Below, piece after piece: positions 24,709 through 35,300 of a stretch of DNA of 64,000 nt; position 1 is the first letter of the stretch, and each line of letters starts with the position of its first letter. The position numbers and the translations under genes were made by a program. Under the pieces are notes generated by a model. It was not told where the DNA came from. It ran no database searches and saw only the letters and a list, made by a program, of their open reading frames with translations. This DNA comes from Idiomarina seosinensis (GTDB lineage: Bacteria; Pseudomonadota; Gammaproteobacteria; Enterobacterales; Alteromonadaceae). The DNA is taken from the NCBI RefSeq assembly GCF_003987275.1, contig NZ_PIQF01000004.1:1-64000 (forward strand). Reading direction: 5' to 3'.

Positions 24709-26568
24709 ATGAAACATTCTCTCGTTGCTTTGGCGTTAGCCGGCCTGCTTGCAGGCTGTGGCCAACCGGCCGACTCGCAAAATCAAACGCAAACAGATAA
24801 TCAACAAAATACTGCTGAGATGCAGCAGCAGTCTGAAACTGAACGATTAAACGCCTGGTTTGACGAGAAGTACCAGCAACAGCTTAAACAAAGCCCGATG
24901 CAGATGACGTTTTTGGGTAAAAAAGAACGTTATGGCGAAGTCGATGATATGAGTATCGAAGCTGAAAAAGAACGCCTGAAATGGATGGCTAACAGCGTTG
25001 AAGAGCTAAAAGCAAAGTTTGACTACAGTAAGTTAAGCAATGAGGCCAAGACCTCATATGACGTTTGGGTCTATCAGTACGAACAAGCCAAACGAAATGC
25101 AGAGTTTCGTAAATACGATTATGTCTTTGATCAAATGCGTGGCGCTCATACCTTTATGCCACAGTTTATGCTCAATTTTCATCGAGTGGATAGCAAAGCC
25201 GACATGGATGCCTATATTAGCCGCTTAGGTGAAGCTTCACGAGCCTTAGAGCAATTGCTTGAACGTGCTCAAATGCAAGTGGAACAGGGGATTCGAGCCC
25301 CACGGTTTGCCTATGACCTTATTATAAAAGAATCGGAAAAGGTAATTACCGGAGCTCCGTTTACCGAAGGTGAAGACTCGGCGTTTATGGCTGATGCGAA
25401 TAAAAAAATTGAGGCGCTGGTTGATAAACGAGAGATTGAACAAGACACTGCTAGCGCTTTAAAGGCGCAGGCAAGTGACGTGTTATACAAGCGAGTGATG
25501 CCTGCCTACGAGCAAATTATTACATTCTTCGAGAAAGATAGAGAAAACACACCGGAAATTGCTACCGGGGTTCACCGGTTTGATGGTGGTGTCGACTACT
25601 ATAATGCCATGCTGAAAAACTACACGACCACCGACATGACGGCTGACGAAATTCATCAGCTAGGCCTGGAAGAAGTCGAACGACTGAATAAAGAAATGCT
25701 GAAGATTAAAGAGCAAGTTGATTTTGATGGCAGTCTTCAGGAGTTCTTTACCTTTATCCGCACCAACGACCGGTTTTTCTACCCGGACAATGATGAAGGT
25801 GCAGAGATGTATATCGAAGATTCTCAGAAGTATTTAGACTTTATTGACGAAAAGTTACCGGAATATTTCGGTATTTTACCCAAGGCGGATCTCGTGGTTA
25901 AGCGAGTTGAGCCTTTCCGTGAGCAGGACGGGGCTGCTCAACATTACTACCCGGGAACGCCCGATGGATCGCGTCCGGGGGTTTATTACGCACATTTGTC
26001 TGATATGAAGGCAATGCCTAAAAACGAAATGGAAGCCATCGCTTACCACGAAGGCAGCCCGGGACATCACATGCAAATTTCAATTGCGCAGGAGCTGGAG
26101 TCAGTGCCAGAGTTTCGCACGCAGGCTGGCTTTACCGTTTACAGTGAGGGCTGGGGTCTTTATTCAGAACAGCTGGCTAAAGAAATGGGGGCTTATCAAG
26201 ACCCGTACTCTAACTTTGGTCGTTTAATTACTGAAATTTGGCGGGCGGTACGTTTGGTTGTGGATACCGGTATGCATGCTAAAGGTTGGACAGAAGAAGA
26301 TGCGGTTAAATATTTTGAGAAATATACGCCCATCGCTGAAGGCGCGGTGCGTTCAGAGGTTCGCCGTTATTTAGTAATGCCAGGTCAGGCAACCGCTTAT
26401 AAAGTGGGCATGATTAAAATTCTAGAATTGCGTGAACAGGCTAAGCAGGCTTTAGGCGATAAGTTTGATATTCGTGGTTTCCACGACACAGTTCTGGGTG
26501 GCGGCGCCTTGCCTCTGCATATACTAGAACGTCGAGTCGAGCAATGGGTGGCTTCACAGCAATCCTAG
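24709..26568 (+). CDS. DUF885 family lipoprotein (metallopeptidase-like)
   Basis: The 619-residue product starts with a lipoprotein signal (lipobox LLAGC, Cys near residue 17), then a Gln/Asn-rich linker and a long helical DUF885 domain. A zinc-peptidase-like motif is present as AIAYHEGSPGHHMQ (~430-445, HExxxxHH-type), followed by YSEGWGLYSEQLA, which supplies the downstream Glu expected in this group. DUF885 proteins are probably periplasmic or outer-membrane-anchored peptidases. An upstream in-frame start (24673) is rejected because the lipoprotein signal begins at 24709 behind AAAGG. Its 3' end overlaps that of the response-regulator gene by 15 bases, tail to tail. Confidence 0.9.
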   Translation: MKHSLVALALAGLLAGCGQPADSQNQTQTDNQQNTAEMQQQSETERLNAWFDEKYQQQLKQSPMQMTFLGKKERYGEVDDMSIEAEKERLKWMANSVEELKAKFDYSKLSNEAKTSYDVWVYQYEQAKRNAEFRKYDYVFDQMRGAHTFMPQFMLNFHRVDSKADMDAYISRLGEASRALEQLLERAQMQVEQGIRAPRFAYDLIIKESEKVITGAPFTEGEDSAFMADANKKIEALVDKREIEQDTASALKAQASDVLYKRVMPAYEQIITFFEKDRENTPEIATGVHRFDGGVDYYNAMLKNYTTTDMTADEIHQLGLEEVERLNKEMLKIKEQVDFDGSLQEFFTFIRTNDRFFYPDNDEGAEMYIEDSQKYLDFIDEKLPEYFGILPKADLVVKRVEPFREQDGAAQHYYPGTPDGSRPGVYYAHLSDMKAMPKNEMEAIAYHEGSPGHHMQISIAQELESVPEFRTQAGFTVYSEGWGLYSEQLAKEMGAYQDPYSNFGRLITEIWRAVRLVVDTGMHAKGWTEEDAVKYFEKYTPIAEGAVRSEVRRYLVMPGQATAYKVGMIKILELREQAKQALGDKFDIRGFHDTVLGGGALPLHILERRVEQWVASQQS

Positions 26569-27195
26569 TTCAATGGCTTTTAAAACGGCTCGGGTGCGAT
26601 CTCGCACACCGAGCTTTGCCATTAAGCTCGATACTTGATTTTTAACGGTTCCGGTTGACTTAAACAGCGCCTCGGCAATTTCCTGATTGCTGAGACCGGC
26701 CGCGATTAACCTGAGTACCGCCAGTTCTTTTTCGGATAATGGCTCTATTAATGCAGCTTCTTGTGTTTGCGGGCGTACCGAATGTAGTCCTTTGATAATG
26801 CGCTCGGTCACAACCGGTTGAATCCAGGATTCCCCACGGTGTAGCGATTCAATGGCGTCGACCAGCGTTTCAAGTGAGACATCTTTGAGTAAATAGCCTT
26901 TTGCCCCGGCCTGAATAGAGGCCATGATGGAGCTATGGTCATCAAAGGTAGTTAGCATTAATACCGGCAAACTTGGGACTTCCTGTGCCAATACAGAAAC
27001 AGCTTCAACCCCGTCCATTATCGGCATCCGAATGTCCATTAGCACCACGTCTGGTGTTAAGCGCCGCGCCTCTTGCACAGCGGCTTCGCCATTTTCAGCT
27101 TCGCCGACGACGCTGACATGGTCACTGATTTCCAATAAGCTTCTTAAGCCCTGCCGGACCAGTGTTTGATCATCGACCAGTAGCACTCTAATCAT
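26554..27195 (-). CDS. NarL/FixJ-type response regulator
   Basis: The 213-residue two-domain regulator has a receiver with DD near residue 9-10 (RVLLVDDQ), phosphoacceptor Asp in VVLMDIRMPIMDG (~54), the Thr of LMLTTFDDHS and Lys of GYLLKDVS, then a LuxR-type HTH (PLSEKELAVLRLIAAGLSNQ, FKSTGTVKNQVSSLMAKLGV). The ORF extends to 27222, but the ATG at 27195 (MIRVLLVDD) is the natural start. It overlaps the histidine-kinase stop by 8 bases, so the pair is translationally coupled. It probably binds the inverted repeat at 28390-28421. Confidence 0.93.
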   Translation of the reverse strand: MIRVLLVDDQTLVRQGLRSLLEISDHVSVVGEAENGEAAVQEARRLTPDVVLMDIRMPIMDGVEAVSVLAQEVPSLPVLMLTTFDDHSSIMASIQAGAKGYLLKDVSLETLVDAIESLHRGESWIQPVVTERIIKGLHSVRPQTQEAALIEPLSEKELAVLRLIAAGLSNQEIAEALFKSTGTVKNQVSSLMAKLGVRDRTRAVLKAIELGLL

Positions 27196-28351
27196 GACGA
27201 CGATCCGAAGGTAATACCGCATCTAAAGACATGCCTTGGTCGAACGAATAGGATAGCCAACCTCCAGCCAAAGTAATTCGCTCTCTTAGGCCTTGCAGGC
27301 CATTACCCTCATCGACAGGTTTAGCTGCCAGACCGTTATCGCGAATAGCAATGTGAATCTGATCGTCATGATGTTTAATATCGGCAGTGAACGTATCGCC
27401 ACTGGAATGACGCAAAAAATTAGTTAACGATTCCTGCACCATGGCGATAATAGCCTCAGCCGTATCAATATCATTGATAGAGAGCGAGGAGGGACATTCA
27501 ATGACAATAGTTTTACCAGGAACGTCGACATGCAGTGCGTCAAGCGCGTTACTAATATTGATCGACTCTGATTCTCTAATCGTCGATACGGCCTCGCGAA
27601 CATCAGAAAGTAGTAATTGTGCAATGCTACGGCTTTTGGCTATCAGCGCTTTAGTGTCGCCTTCTGTTTTTCGCTCTGCGACCTGCAAGTTGATGGACAA
27701 CGCGGTTAGGTGATGGCCGAGTAGATCATGAATATTTCTCGCTATTCGGGTTCGCTCATTTTGTTTGCTGGCTTCAGCCAGTAAGGCTTGCGTCGCCCTT
27801 AATTCACGGTTTATGCGTTGTTCATTCTCGCGAGCTCGAGCTTCTCTTAGCTGCGTTCCCATCATCGTCATTGAGAATATAATGAAGGTCCAGAATAGTG
27901 CTGCAGAAAGCCAGGCATAGCTGTCCTGCCAAAAAAACTGATAAACCAAAAAATGGGGTAAAGCAATTAGCGGAGATAACGCAATAGCTTTATTTAACGG
28001 CATAAAATAAGGCAGTTGAGCGGCCCATAAAACCATTAATATAGCGACAAAGTTATAGGGTACTAATAAAAACAGCGAAACAACTAAAACAAATTGAGCT
28101 GTAACCAATGCAATGCGCAGCCACGGCTCTTTCGGCAATGGTGTATCGCGAGTGGCAAAGTGAAAACAGAGGTAAAACAGTAAAAAGCTTAACGCTGCAA
28201 CATTCCAGTGCACACTGGCGACTGGAGAGCTATCGCGTTGTCCCAGAAAATATAAACAAAAGACTGCCAAAAGCCCCCAGGTCAGCACTGCTACCCAGCG
28301 GTCAACGCCGTAATCAGAATCGGCCAAGCGTTTTAATATTGAAAGTTTCAT
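27188..28351 (-). CDS. Sensor histidine kinase (HisKA_3 family)
   Basis: The 387-residue kinase has five or six membrane helices in the first ~155 residues, a coiled coil (REARARENEQRINRELRATQ), and the HisKA_3 dimerisation block with the phosphorylated His in RIARNIHDLLGHHLTALS (~207). The HATPase domain has a recognisable N box (AMVQESLTNFLRHS) and G boxes DNGLA and GNGLQGLRERI. There is no large extracytoplasmic loop, as in DesK/LiaS-type kinases that sense the membrane itself. It forms an operon with the downstream regulator and is divergent from a membrane-protein gene. Confidence 0.92.
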   Translation of the reverse strand: MKLSILKRLADSDYGVDRWVAVLTWGLLAVFCLYFLGQRDSSPVASVHWNVAALSFLLFYLCFHFATRDTPLPKEPWLRIALVTAQFVLVVSLFLLVPYNFVAILMVLWAAQLPYFMPLNKAIALSPLIALPHFLVYQFFWQDSYAWLSAALFWTFIIFSMTMMGTQLREARARENEQRINRELRATQALLAEASKQNERTRIARNIHDLLGHHLTALSINLQVAERKTEGDTKALIAKSRSIAQLLLSDVREAVSTIRESESINISNALDALHVDVPGKTIVIECPSSLSINDIDTAEAIIAMVQESLTNFLRHSSGDTFTADIKHHDDQIHIAIRDNGLAAKPVDEGNGLQGLRERITLAGGWLSYSFDQGMSLDAVLPSDRRHD

Positions 28352-28389
28352 TGAGCCAGTATGCCACTATTAGCGCTCGCTACAATAGG

Positions 28390-28421
28390 CCAAAAGTCAC
28401 GTTAAAAAAGGTGACTTCTGG
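28390..28421. promoter_or_regulatory. Candidate operator for the two-component regulator
   Basis: Two 11-base arms (CCAAAAGTCAC at 28390-28400 and GTGACTTCTGG at 28411-28421) form an inverted repeat with a single mismatch and a 10-base AT-rich centre. A second overlapping repeat is AAGGTG/CACCTT at 28408-28413 and 28422-28427. The arm spacing of two helical turns suits a dimeric LuxR-type regulator. The repeat lies between the kinase gene and the divergent gene at 28481, just upstream of a CATAAT -10 (28451-28456) whose -35 region is poor, which would fit activation. Confidence 0.5.
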
Positions 28422-28480
28422 CACCTTCGTAAGATAGTAAATATGGCTAGCATAATAGGTCTCAAATAAGGAGAAATATT

Positions 28481-29215
28481 ATGTTGACCGTTCATTCGAC
28501 TCTGCTTTACTTGCATATCGTTGCCGGTGTTATCGCAATGATTATATTCTGGGTTCCGGTAACTACCCGCAAAGGTGGTCTTAACCATCGGCGGTTTGGG
28601 CGCGTGTACGTTGCTATCATGTATACCGTCGCGGTCTCGGCTATTATCATGTCGGTAATGGTTCTTGCTGCACCCACTTACTTTAAAGCGGATTGGTTCG
28701 TGAACAGTAAGAATCCCGAGCAATTAAAAATGAATATTTATGGGTTTTGGACGTTGTTATTAGTGTTGTCATTACTAACCTACACCGCAGTCAACCAAGC
28801 AGTGTTAGCGCTAAAAACCAAGTATGACCGGAGTTTGGCAAGGCGCTGGTACCACTTGTGTGCGCCCATAGCGCTGTTGTTGTCATCAATTGTACTGTTC
28901 GGATTTACTGTTAATGGCATCGGCAATAAGGTGCTGGGTTACGTATTCTCAACTTTCAGTATGGTTAGTGCGCTTCAGGTTTTGCACTATGCCTATGCTA
29001 AGCAGGTAGCACCAAAACGCTGGTTAATTGAGCACTTAAGTTCAATGTGTGGCTCTGGTATTGCGGTATACACGGCTTTTTTTGCTTTCGGTGCACGGCA
29101 TGTGCTGGCCGAACTTGGGCAGTGGCAGCTGGTTTTCTGGATTTTGCCAGGGCTATTGGGTGGCATAGCGATTCATTTCTGGACTCGAAAATATAGCGCT
29201 CAGGCGGTGGCCTAA
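28481..29215 (+). CDS. Multi-pass membrane protein (DUF2306-like)
   Basis: The 244-residue protein has seven or eight predicted transmembrane helices. The first carries HIVAGVIAMIIFW and is followed by the basic loop TRKGGLNHRRFGRVYV; a conserved-looking His is present in both. This layout recalls the DUF2306/COG5395 predicted membrane proteins; the function is unknown. It has a strong AAGGAG ribosome-binding site. Its promoter faces the two-component operon across the inverted repeat at 28390-28421, so it is the most likely regulated target. Confidence 0.75.
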   Translation: MLTVHSTLLYLHIVAGVIAMIIFWVPVTTRKGGLNHRRFGRVYVAIMYTVAVSAIIMSVMVLAAPTYFKADWFVNSKNPEQLKMNIYGFWTLLLVLSLLTYTAVNQAVLALKTKYDRSLARRWYHLCAPIALLLSSIVLFGFTVNGIGNKVLGYVFSTFSMVSALQVLHYAYAKQVAPKRWLIEHLSSMCGSGIAVYTAFFAFGARHVLAELGQWQLVFWILPGLLGGIAIHFWTRKYSAQAVA

Positions 29216-29218
29216 GGA

Positions 29219-30331
29219 TTAACGAAAGCGGATACAGTTGCGACCGTCAGACTTAGCCTGGTAGAGACCTTTGTCGGCATTATCCAATAACCGTTTGATT
29301 GCATTTGGAATATCGCTGTCGATAGAAGGTTGCTCAAAGTAACCACCAATACTAACGGTAACGTAAGGTTCAGTAGAGGACTTTTTATGTTCTATTTCTA
29401 AACTTTCGATAGCATCGAGTAGCTCATTGGCTTTGCGCAGAGCTTGCCAAGCTGAATCAGTCGACATAACAACAGCAAACTCTTCGCCACCGTAACGAGC
29501 AACAAAATCAGTGCTACGCTGCATGATATTTGACAAGCATTCTGCAACGGACCGTAGCACCGCATCGCCTTTTAAATGGCCATAGTAGTCGTTATAGGGT
29601 TTAAAATGGTCAATATCAATCAGTAACACTGCTATGCCTGTGCGCTGGCGCTTGGCTCGCTTTACTTCGCTCTCGAGCTTTTCATCTAGCGCCCTGCGAT
29701 TAGCGATAGCGGTCAACCCGTCTTGGGTAGCTTGAGCTTGTAATTTTAAATTGGCTTCTTCTAACTGGCGCTGTGTTTCAATCAGTTTTTGGTAGGTATT
29801 TTGTCGCTCAAGAGAGTTTGCCAGCATGTCGGATACCAAACTCAATCGCTGAATATCTTCCTGAGTCCAGCGGTGTTTTTGGCGAATCATATCGCAACCG
29901 ACAAAACCGAGTAATTTTTGATGGGCGACTAAACCAATGCAAATGACCGACTTGATACTTTCACGCTGGAACTCAGCATATTCGTTGCTGGCATCTTTCG
30001 GTAGCGTTTCGACGTCGTCGATTATAAACCGAAAATTGTTACGCATCTGGTTGAAGAAAAACGGTAAGTCGCCCGCAGAAATATTTTGTAGGTCGTCGAT
30101 ATGTGCAGAAAAATCGTTGCGCACCCATTCGTGGGTGTTATTCATCCGTTGAATCTCTGGATCGAACTCGAAAACATAGCATCGATCGGCATTAACATAA
30201 TGGCCAAACGCCGCAATGACCTCAGCGGTACAGCTTTGCGTTTCGTCAGGCTCACTATTAATGAGACGTGTCGATAACTGGGATAAAAGCTGATCGAAAG
30301 AATCGCTATCATTATTGTTATGCGCTTTCAT
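29219..30331 (-). CDS. GAF-GGDEF diguanylate cyclase
   Basis: The 370-residue cytosolic enzyme makes c-di-GMP. An N-terminal GAF domain (~25-180; YVNADRCYVFEFD, GDLPFFF, FVGCDMIRQKHRWTQEDI) is followed by a short coiled coil and a complete GGDEF domain (DGLTAIANRRALDEKLESE, DIDHFKPYNDYYGH, ARYGGEEFAVVM near residue 280). An RSTD five residues before the GGEEF is an intact RxxD inhibitory site, so product feedback is expected. The frame opens at 30397, but ATG 30331 (MKAHNN) behind AGGGAAG is preferred. Unlike the protein at 16910-19762, all catalytic residues are present. Confidence 0.93.
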   Translation of the reverse strand: MKAHNNNDSDSFDQLLSQLSTRLINSEPDETQSCTAEVIAAFGHYVNADRCYVFEFDPEIQRMNNTHEWVRNDFSAHIDDLQNISAGDLPFFFNQMRNNFRFIIDDVETLPKDASNEYAEFQRESIKSVICIGLVAHQKLLGFVGCDMIRQKHRWTQEDIQRLSLVSDMLANSLERQNTYQKLIETQRQLEEANLKLQAQATQDGLTAIANRRALDEKLESEVKRAKRQRTGIAVLLIDIDHFKPYNDYYGHLKGDAVLRSVAECLSNIMQRSTDFVARYGGEEFAVVMSTDSAWQALRKANELLDAIESLEIEHKKSSTEPYVTVSIGGYFEQPSIDSDIPNAIKRLLDNADKGLYQAKSDGRNCIRFR

Positions 30332-30399
30332 AACTTCCCTATCGTTGAGCTGGTTACTATTTAACCATATATAACGATTATCGTAAATATAGCGCACTT

Positions 30400-31272
30400 T
30401 TATAAATTTATCTGAAAATATGAAATTAAACGGTTCAGTTGAGCATCATTGCCAAGTTCGGGTTGTTTATTAAATTGCCATAAAGAACCTTCTCTGCTGT
30501 CTGGCCAATTGATTAATGCGGGGTTGTCGCCTACCCGGGTTATTCGGCTGCCGTTTAGGCGAGCCATAATATACCACCACAGATCATCCGCATAAGGAGC
30601 CAGTTTTAAAGCGAGCGACAAATCTTTCGCGGTATTGGGCAAGCTTCCCGGTGGAAACAGAACTCCAGCTCCGCTGGTAAAAAACAGTCTTGAATCAGGT
30701 CCCCGAACCTCAGTTTTTGGATGCCACTTTCTGTACGGTTTGGGTTTTCCGCGAGCATCTTTTGTTAAATAGTGCGCCCGCCAGCATAGGATTTCGTTGT
30801 AGTTTCCTGAAAAACCGGCTACTAGCGTTGATAACCAGTCTGGTCGATAGTAAATATCATCATCTGCCGTTACATGAAAAGCGTCTGGATACTGGTTGAG
30901 CGCGGGAATTAACTTTTTATAGGAGCGGCTGTCGTCTTCAACTGCAATGATGGAAAGACCTTTGTTTTCGAGCTGTTTCACCGCTTCAGGTAGTTCCTTG
31001 ATGTCTTCTTGATACAGCCAAAGGTTAACGCTGTCAGGTTTGATGTCCTGTAGCAACAACGACTTAATCGTTAAGTGAAGATTTTTATAGCGCTTCGGGA
31101 ATGAAGTTAGATTAATCATTAATGATGCTGGCAGCCTGTGGTCGCCGGGTGACGTCGCTTGTTGCTGCCATGCGGTCTCAACTAACTGCGCCGCGCTTTT
31201 CTTTAACGAGCGACCCTTAAACGACTTATACTTACGCAACCAGCGGTATTTTATATAATTTAAAATGCTCAA
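30400..31272 (-). CDS. GT-A-like glycosyltransferase
   Basis: The 290-residue protein has a basic N-terminus, then a GT-A core: LMINLTSFPKRYKNLHLTIKS, the strand-helix LWLYQEDIKELP, and an acidic metal motif in FHVTADDDIYYRPDWL (~133-147). It has no membrane helix. It resembles proteins annotated as glycosyl transferases in capsule or LPS loci, but no other polysaccharide genes are near. It is the next gene behind the diguanylate cyclase start on the same strand. Acceptor and sugar are unknown. Confidence 0.78.
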   Translation of the reverse strand: MSILNYIKYRWLRKYKSFKGRSLKKSAAQLVETAWQQQATSPGDHRLPASLMINLTSFPKRYKNLHLTIKSLLLQDIKPDSVNLWLYQEDIKELPEAVKQLENKGLSIIAVEDDSRSYKKLIPALNQYPDAFHVTADDDIYYRPDWLSTLVAGFSGNYNEILCWRAHYLTKDARGKPKPYRKWHPKTEVRGPDSRLFFTSGAGVLFPPGSLPNTAKDLSLALKLAPYADDLWWYIMARLNGSRITRVGDNPALINWPDSREGSLWQFNKQPELGNDAQLNRLISYFQINL

Positions 31273-31397
31273 AATAACCCCATAAAAATCAAACCACCGC
31301 CATAATTTATGTTATATCTTGGTTAAGGTATAAACCAGATTAGTGTACCCTGACAAACTAATATACATTACTGCCCGGCCACTAAATAGGTTAATTC

Positions 31398-32291
31398 ATG
31401 GCGTTAAAAGAGAGCTTTTTTAGGTTGCAGGAGTTTGCACTTCGTTTTGCTGCTTCCGGTTTTTTTCCGGCGCGCTGGATATGCAATGTACCTAAATCAA
31501 ACAAACTTGCCATGCCAGCCGCTGCCCCCGAAACGCTGGAGATTGTAAGTCATTGCTGGAACTACTCACATCTGCTGAGTTATCAGTTACAGTCGCTGAT
31601 TGATTATGCTCCTGAACAGCTAATTATAACGCTTACTGTTTTTTACAGCGAGGAAGACCAGGCAACGGTTAAGCTGCTGGAGCAATACAAAGCTATCAGC
31701 CACCAAAATATTAACTGGAACTTTGTACAATTAAACAAAAATGCCTTGCTACGCCGCGCGATAGGCCGCAATCAAGCCGCCAAGAACACCTCTGCCGACT
31801 GGATCTGGTTCACCGACTGCGATCTTGTTTTTGGTAAAAATACATTTAGTTCGCTGGAGCGCGAGTTGACCGGACAACAGAGTATCTTGGTTTTTCCAGG
31901 GTCTGTAAAAAGAACTTCCTTGCTAGAAAAAGATAATGACTTTTTAACATGCGATGACTATAACGCTAAAGATTGCTTAGAACAGGATAGTGTAAATACA
32001 CATACCTTTGAGAAAGCGACTGGGCCCGTTCAAATTGTACACGGCTCTATTGCCCGGGAATATGGATACTGCGACCAGCTTGCTTGTTACCAGCAACCTA
32101 AAGAGCGCTGGGTAAAAACCTACGAAGACAGAGCTTTTCGGTGGCTGCTCGGCACTCATGGAGAACCAATAAATGTAGCCGACGTAGGTATTATACGCCA
32201 CGTCGAGAAAGGCCGTTATACATCCGGCTCATTGCTATCGAAAATCCGTGAGATGAATCGTAGAATTAAAGATAAACTGCTCGCTCGTTAA
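31398..32291 (+). CDS. GT-A-like glycosyltransferase (family 2-like)
   Basis: The 297-residue protein has the GT-A pattern: EIVSHCWNYSHLLSYQLQSL at the nucleotide-binding strand (~50), LRRAIGRNQAAKNTSADWIW and a DxD motif in WFTDCDLVFGKN (~140). The C-terminal part contains ERWVKTYEDRAFRWLLG, a plausible acceptor/catalytic region. It is divergent from the other glycosyltransferase-like gene with ~125 bases between them and precedes recC by 32 bases. Substrate unknown. Confidence 0.8.
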   Translation: MALKESFFRLQEFALRFAASGFFPARWICNVPKSNKLAMPAAAPETLEIVSHCWNYSHLLSYQLQSLIDYAPEQLIITLTVFYSEEDQATVKLLEQYKAISHQNINWNFVQLNKNALLRRAIGRNQAAKNTSADWIWFTDCDLVFGKNTFSSLERELTGQQSILVFPGSVKRTSLLEKDNDFLTCDDYNAKDCLEQDSVNTHTFEKATGPVQIVHGSIAREYGYCDQLACYQQPKERWVKTYEDRAFRWLLGTHGEPINVADVGIIRHVEKGRYTSGSLLSKIREMNRRIKDKLLAR

Positions 32292-32323
32292 GTTTTAAAA
32301 ACGGCGTAAAAGGAGTTTTGCCA

Positions 32324-35300
32324 GTGAGTGAACTAACCTCCGGATTTATTGTGGCTCATGGCCACCGGTTGGAAGACCTGACAGATGTGGCGGTTACATT
32401 CACTCAGAATTACCCGCTGCCGCCGCTTGAGCAGGAAACCGTTCTAGTACAAAGCAACGGTATCGCCCAATGGCTGAAAATTAATTTAGCGCAGGCTAAT
32501 GGCATTGCCGCGATGATTGATGTGACCCTGCCGGCTCGTTTCCAATGGAAAGCATATCGAGCGGTACTTGGTAATGATATTCCCAAAACCTCCCCGTTTG
32601 ATAAGGACCGTTTGACCTGGCGCTTAATGCGCATACTGCCCGAGCTTATTAAGCACAATCCGCATTTTGCACCACTTAAACACTATACATCCGACGATCA
32701 CGATGGCCGTAAGCTGTACCAGCTGAGTGGGCGGTTGGCAGACCTGTTTGACCAGTACGCCGTGTACCGGGCGGATTGGCTGGATAGCTGGGTTCGCGGA
32801 AATGACATAATGGAGCAGGGCCAGCCAGTGGACTCGGAGCAATTATGGCAACCGGAGTTGTGGCGTGCCGTCAGTAATGACATTGGCATTGATGATTACT
32901 GGAATAACCGTGCCGAATTACATCAGCGTTTTATTGATACGGCGCAGGCTTTGAGTGAACGCCCTGATGGCTTGCCACCAAGGGTGGTAGTGTTTGGCAT
33001 TTCATCATTGCCGCAACAGATGTTGCAGGTGCTGGATGCGATAAAAGGTTACACCCAAATTTTGTTATGTGTGCATAACCCTTCTCAATACCATTGGGCG
33101 GATATTGTTGATGGCAAAGAGGCTTTGCGGCAGGCAGTCAGAGCGTCTTCCCGGTTGCGGCATAAGCCCGATTTACCAGAAGAACCCAATGATGACGAAT
33201 TGCATCAGCTGGCGCACCCCTTGTTGGCCTCGTGGGGTAAGCAGGGCCGAGACTATATCCGCCTACTGGATTTATACGACGAAACCCTGGCTAAACAGGA
33301 AGCCTTTAACACCATCAAGCTGGAGCTGTTCGAGCCGCACCCTACTGACCATTTATTAGCCCAGTTGCAAGACGATATTTTAAATCTGCGGCCGCTGCAG
33401 GAGACTCGAGAGCTTTGGCCTAAGCCAACTGCGACAGACAAGTCGATCCGGTTTCAGGTTTGTCACAGCCCTCAGCGCGAACTGGAAGTGCTGCATGACC
33501 AGTTATTGGACGCCTTTGCCAACGATCCACAGTTAAAGCCGCGCGATATCATGGTCATGCTGCCTGACGTAAACACTTACGCGCCGTACATTGATGCAGT
33601 ATTTGGTCGTTACCAGAGTCGCTTTGGTGATCGCGACCCGCGAGCGATTCCCTATACCATTGCCGATCAGGGAGAGCGGCATCAACGGCCGCTAATGATA
33701 GCGCTGGAGCTACTGCTGCAAGTTGACCAGTTACGCTTTACGCAAACCGACTTGTTTAATTTGCTGTCAGTGCCGGCAGTGCAGCAGCGCTTTGATATCG
33801 GCGACGATGACCTGCCCCAGCTAAAACGCTGGGTAAAAGACGCAGGAGCGCGCTGGGGCCTTAATGGACTGCAGCGCGAACAGTTTTTTATGCCTGCTGA
33901 CGAACAAACCAACAGTTGGTGGTTTGGTTTAAAACGGATGATTGCTGGCTATGCTATGGGCGAGTTGTCTGCTGACGATACCGGAGATGGTTCACCGTGG
34001 GCCGATGTTGAACCCTACACCGAGGTGGCCGGACTAAGTGCCGCTTTAGTCGGTTGTCTGGCCGATCTGGTGCGCACACTGGAGCAGTGGTGGCAGCGTG
34101 CTCAGGGCACGCAAACACTTCCCGAATGGGTCGCTCAGGGCGAATGGTTACTCGGCCAGTTTTTTGCTGACGAAGACGATAGTGATCGCTTACTGCTTGC
34201 CAAACTGAGTGACGAACTGTATCAGTTACGGGACATTTGCGTAGAGTCGGATAATGAGTCGGCGCTGCGCTTACCAATATTTAAAGATGCCTGGTTAGAA
34301 CGGGTCGATCAGCAAAACTTGAACCAACGCTTTTTAGCTGGCGCAGTTAACTTTGCGACGTTAATGCCGATGCGTGCTATTCCGTTTAAGTATGTTTGTG
34401 TTTTGGGGATGAACGAGAGTGACTACCCGCGTACCACGCCCCGTGTCGACTTTGATTTAATGACGGACCGCTATCGGCCCGGCGATCGGTCGCGCCGTGA
34501 TGATGACCGATACTTATTTCTCGAAGCCATGTTGTCCGCACGAGATTGTTTCTACCTAAGTTGGGTTGGTTATAGCGCTAAAGACAACAGCGAGCGAACG
34601 CCGTCAGTTTTAGTCGCGCAGTTGCGTGACCATCTGGCGCAAGGCTGGGATGTCGATATTGACACACTGACTGTAGAGCATAAGTTACAGCCGTTTAACC
34701 CAGCGTATTTTAACCAACAAAGTGTTGAATATTTTACTTATGCCAACGAGTGGTCCCGGGCTTATCAGGGAGTTGTTGGTAAATCCACGACGACTGCGCA
34801 GGCGACAACCGAGCACGAGCTGGATCGAACCCTCAGTATTAATGACCTAAAGCGCTTTATCGAAGAGCCTGCGCGGCTGTATTTTAACTGGAAGCTGGAT
34901 ACGTACTTCAGCCGCAAAAGCGAAGATCTTGATGATAGTGAGGCTTTCATCATGGATAGTCTGCAGAACTGGACGTTAACCTCACGCTTAATTGATGCGG
35001 GTAAAACAGCGTTACTAACTGGAGCAGGCACAGAAGCGACGCTACTAAAAGAATTAAATCGGCTAAAGCGAGAGGGCGCGTTAGGTATTGGCGCAATAGC
35101 CGAGCAAAACGGGCTGCACTTATTAGAGCAGTCGCAAGAGATACTGGAAACTTATCAACAGAGCATTGCTGGCTACTCAGGGGTCAATCAATTTCCGTTA
35201 GAGGTGGGTTTTGAGCATCAAGGGTTGGTCATCGACGACACTGTTACCGGTGTTCATACTACCGACAACGGTGATCGCTTGTGGGTAGTTACCTCCGCCA

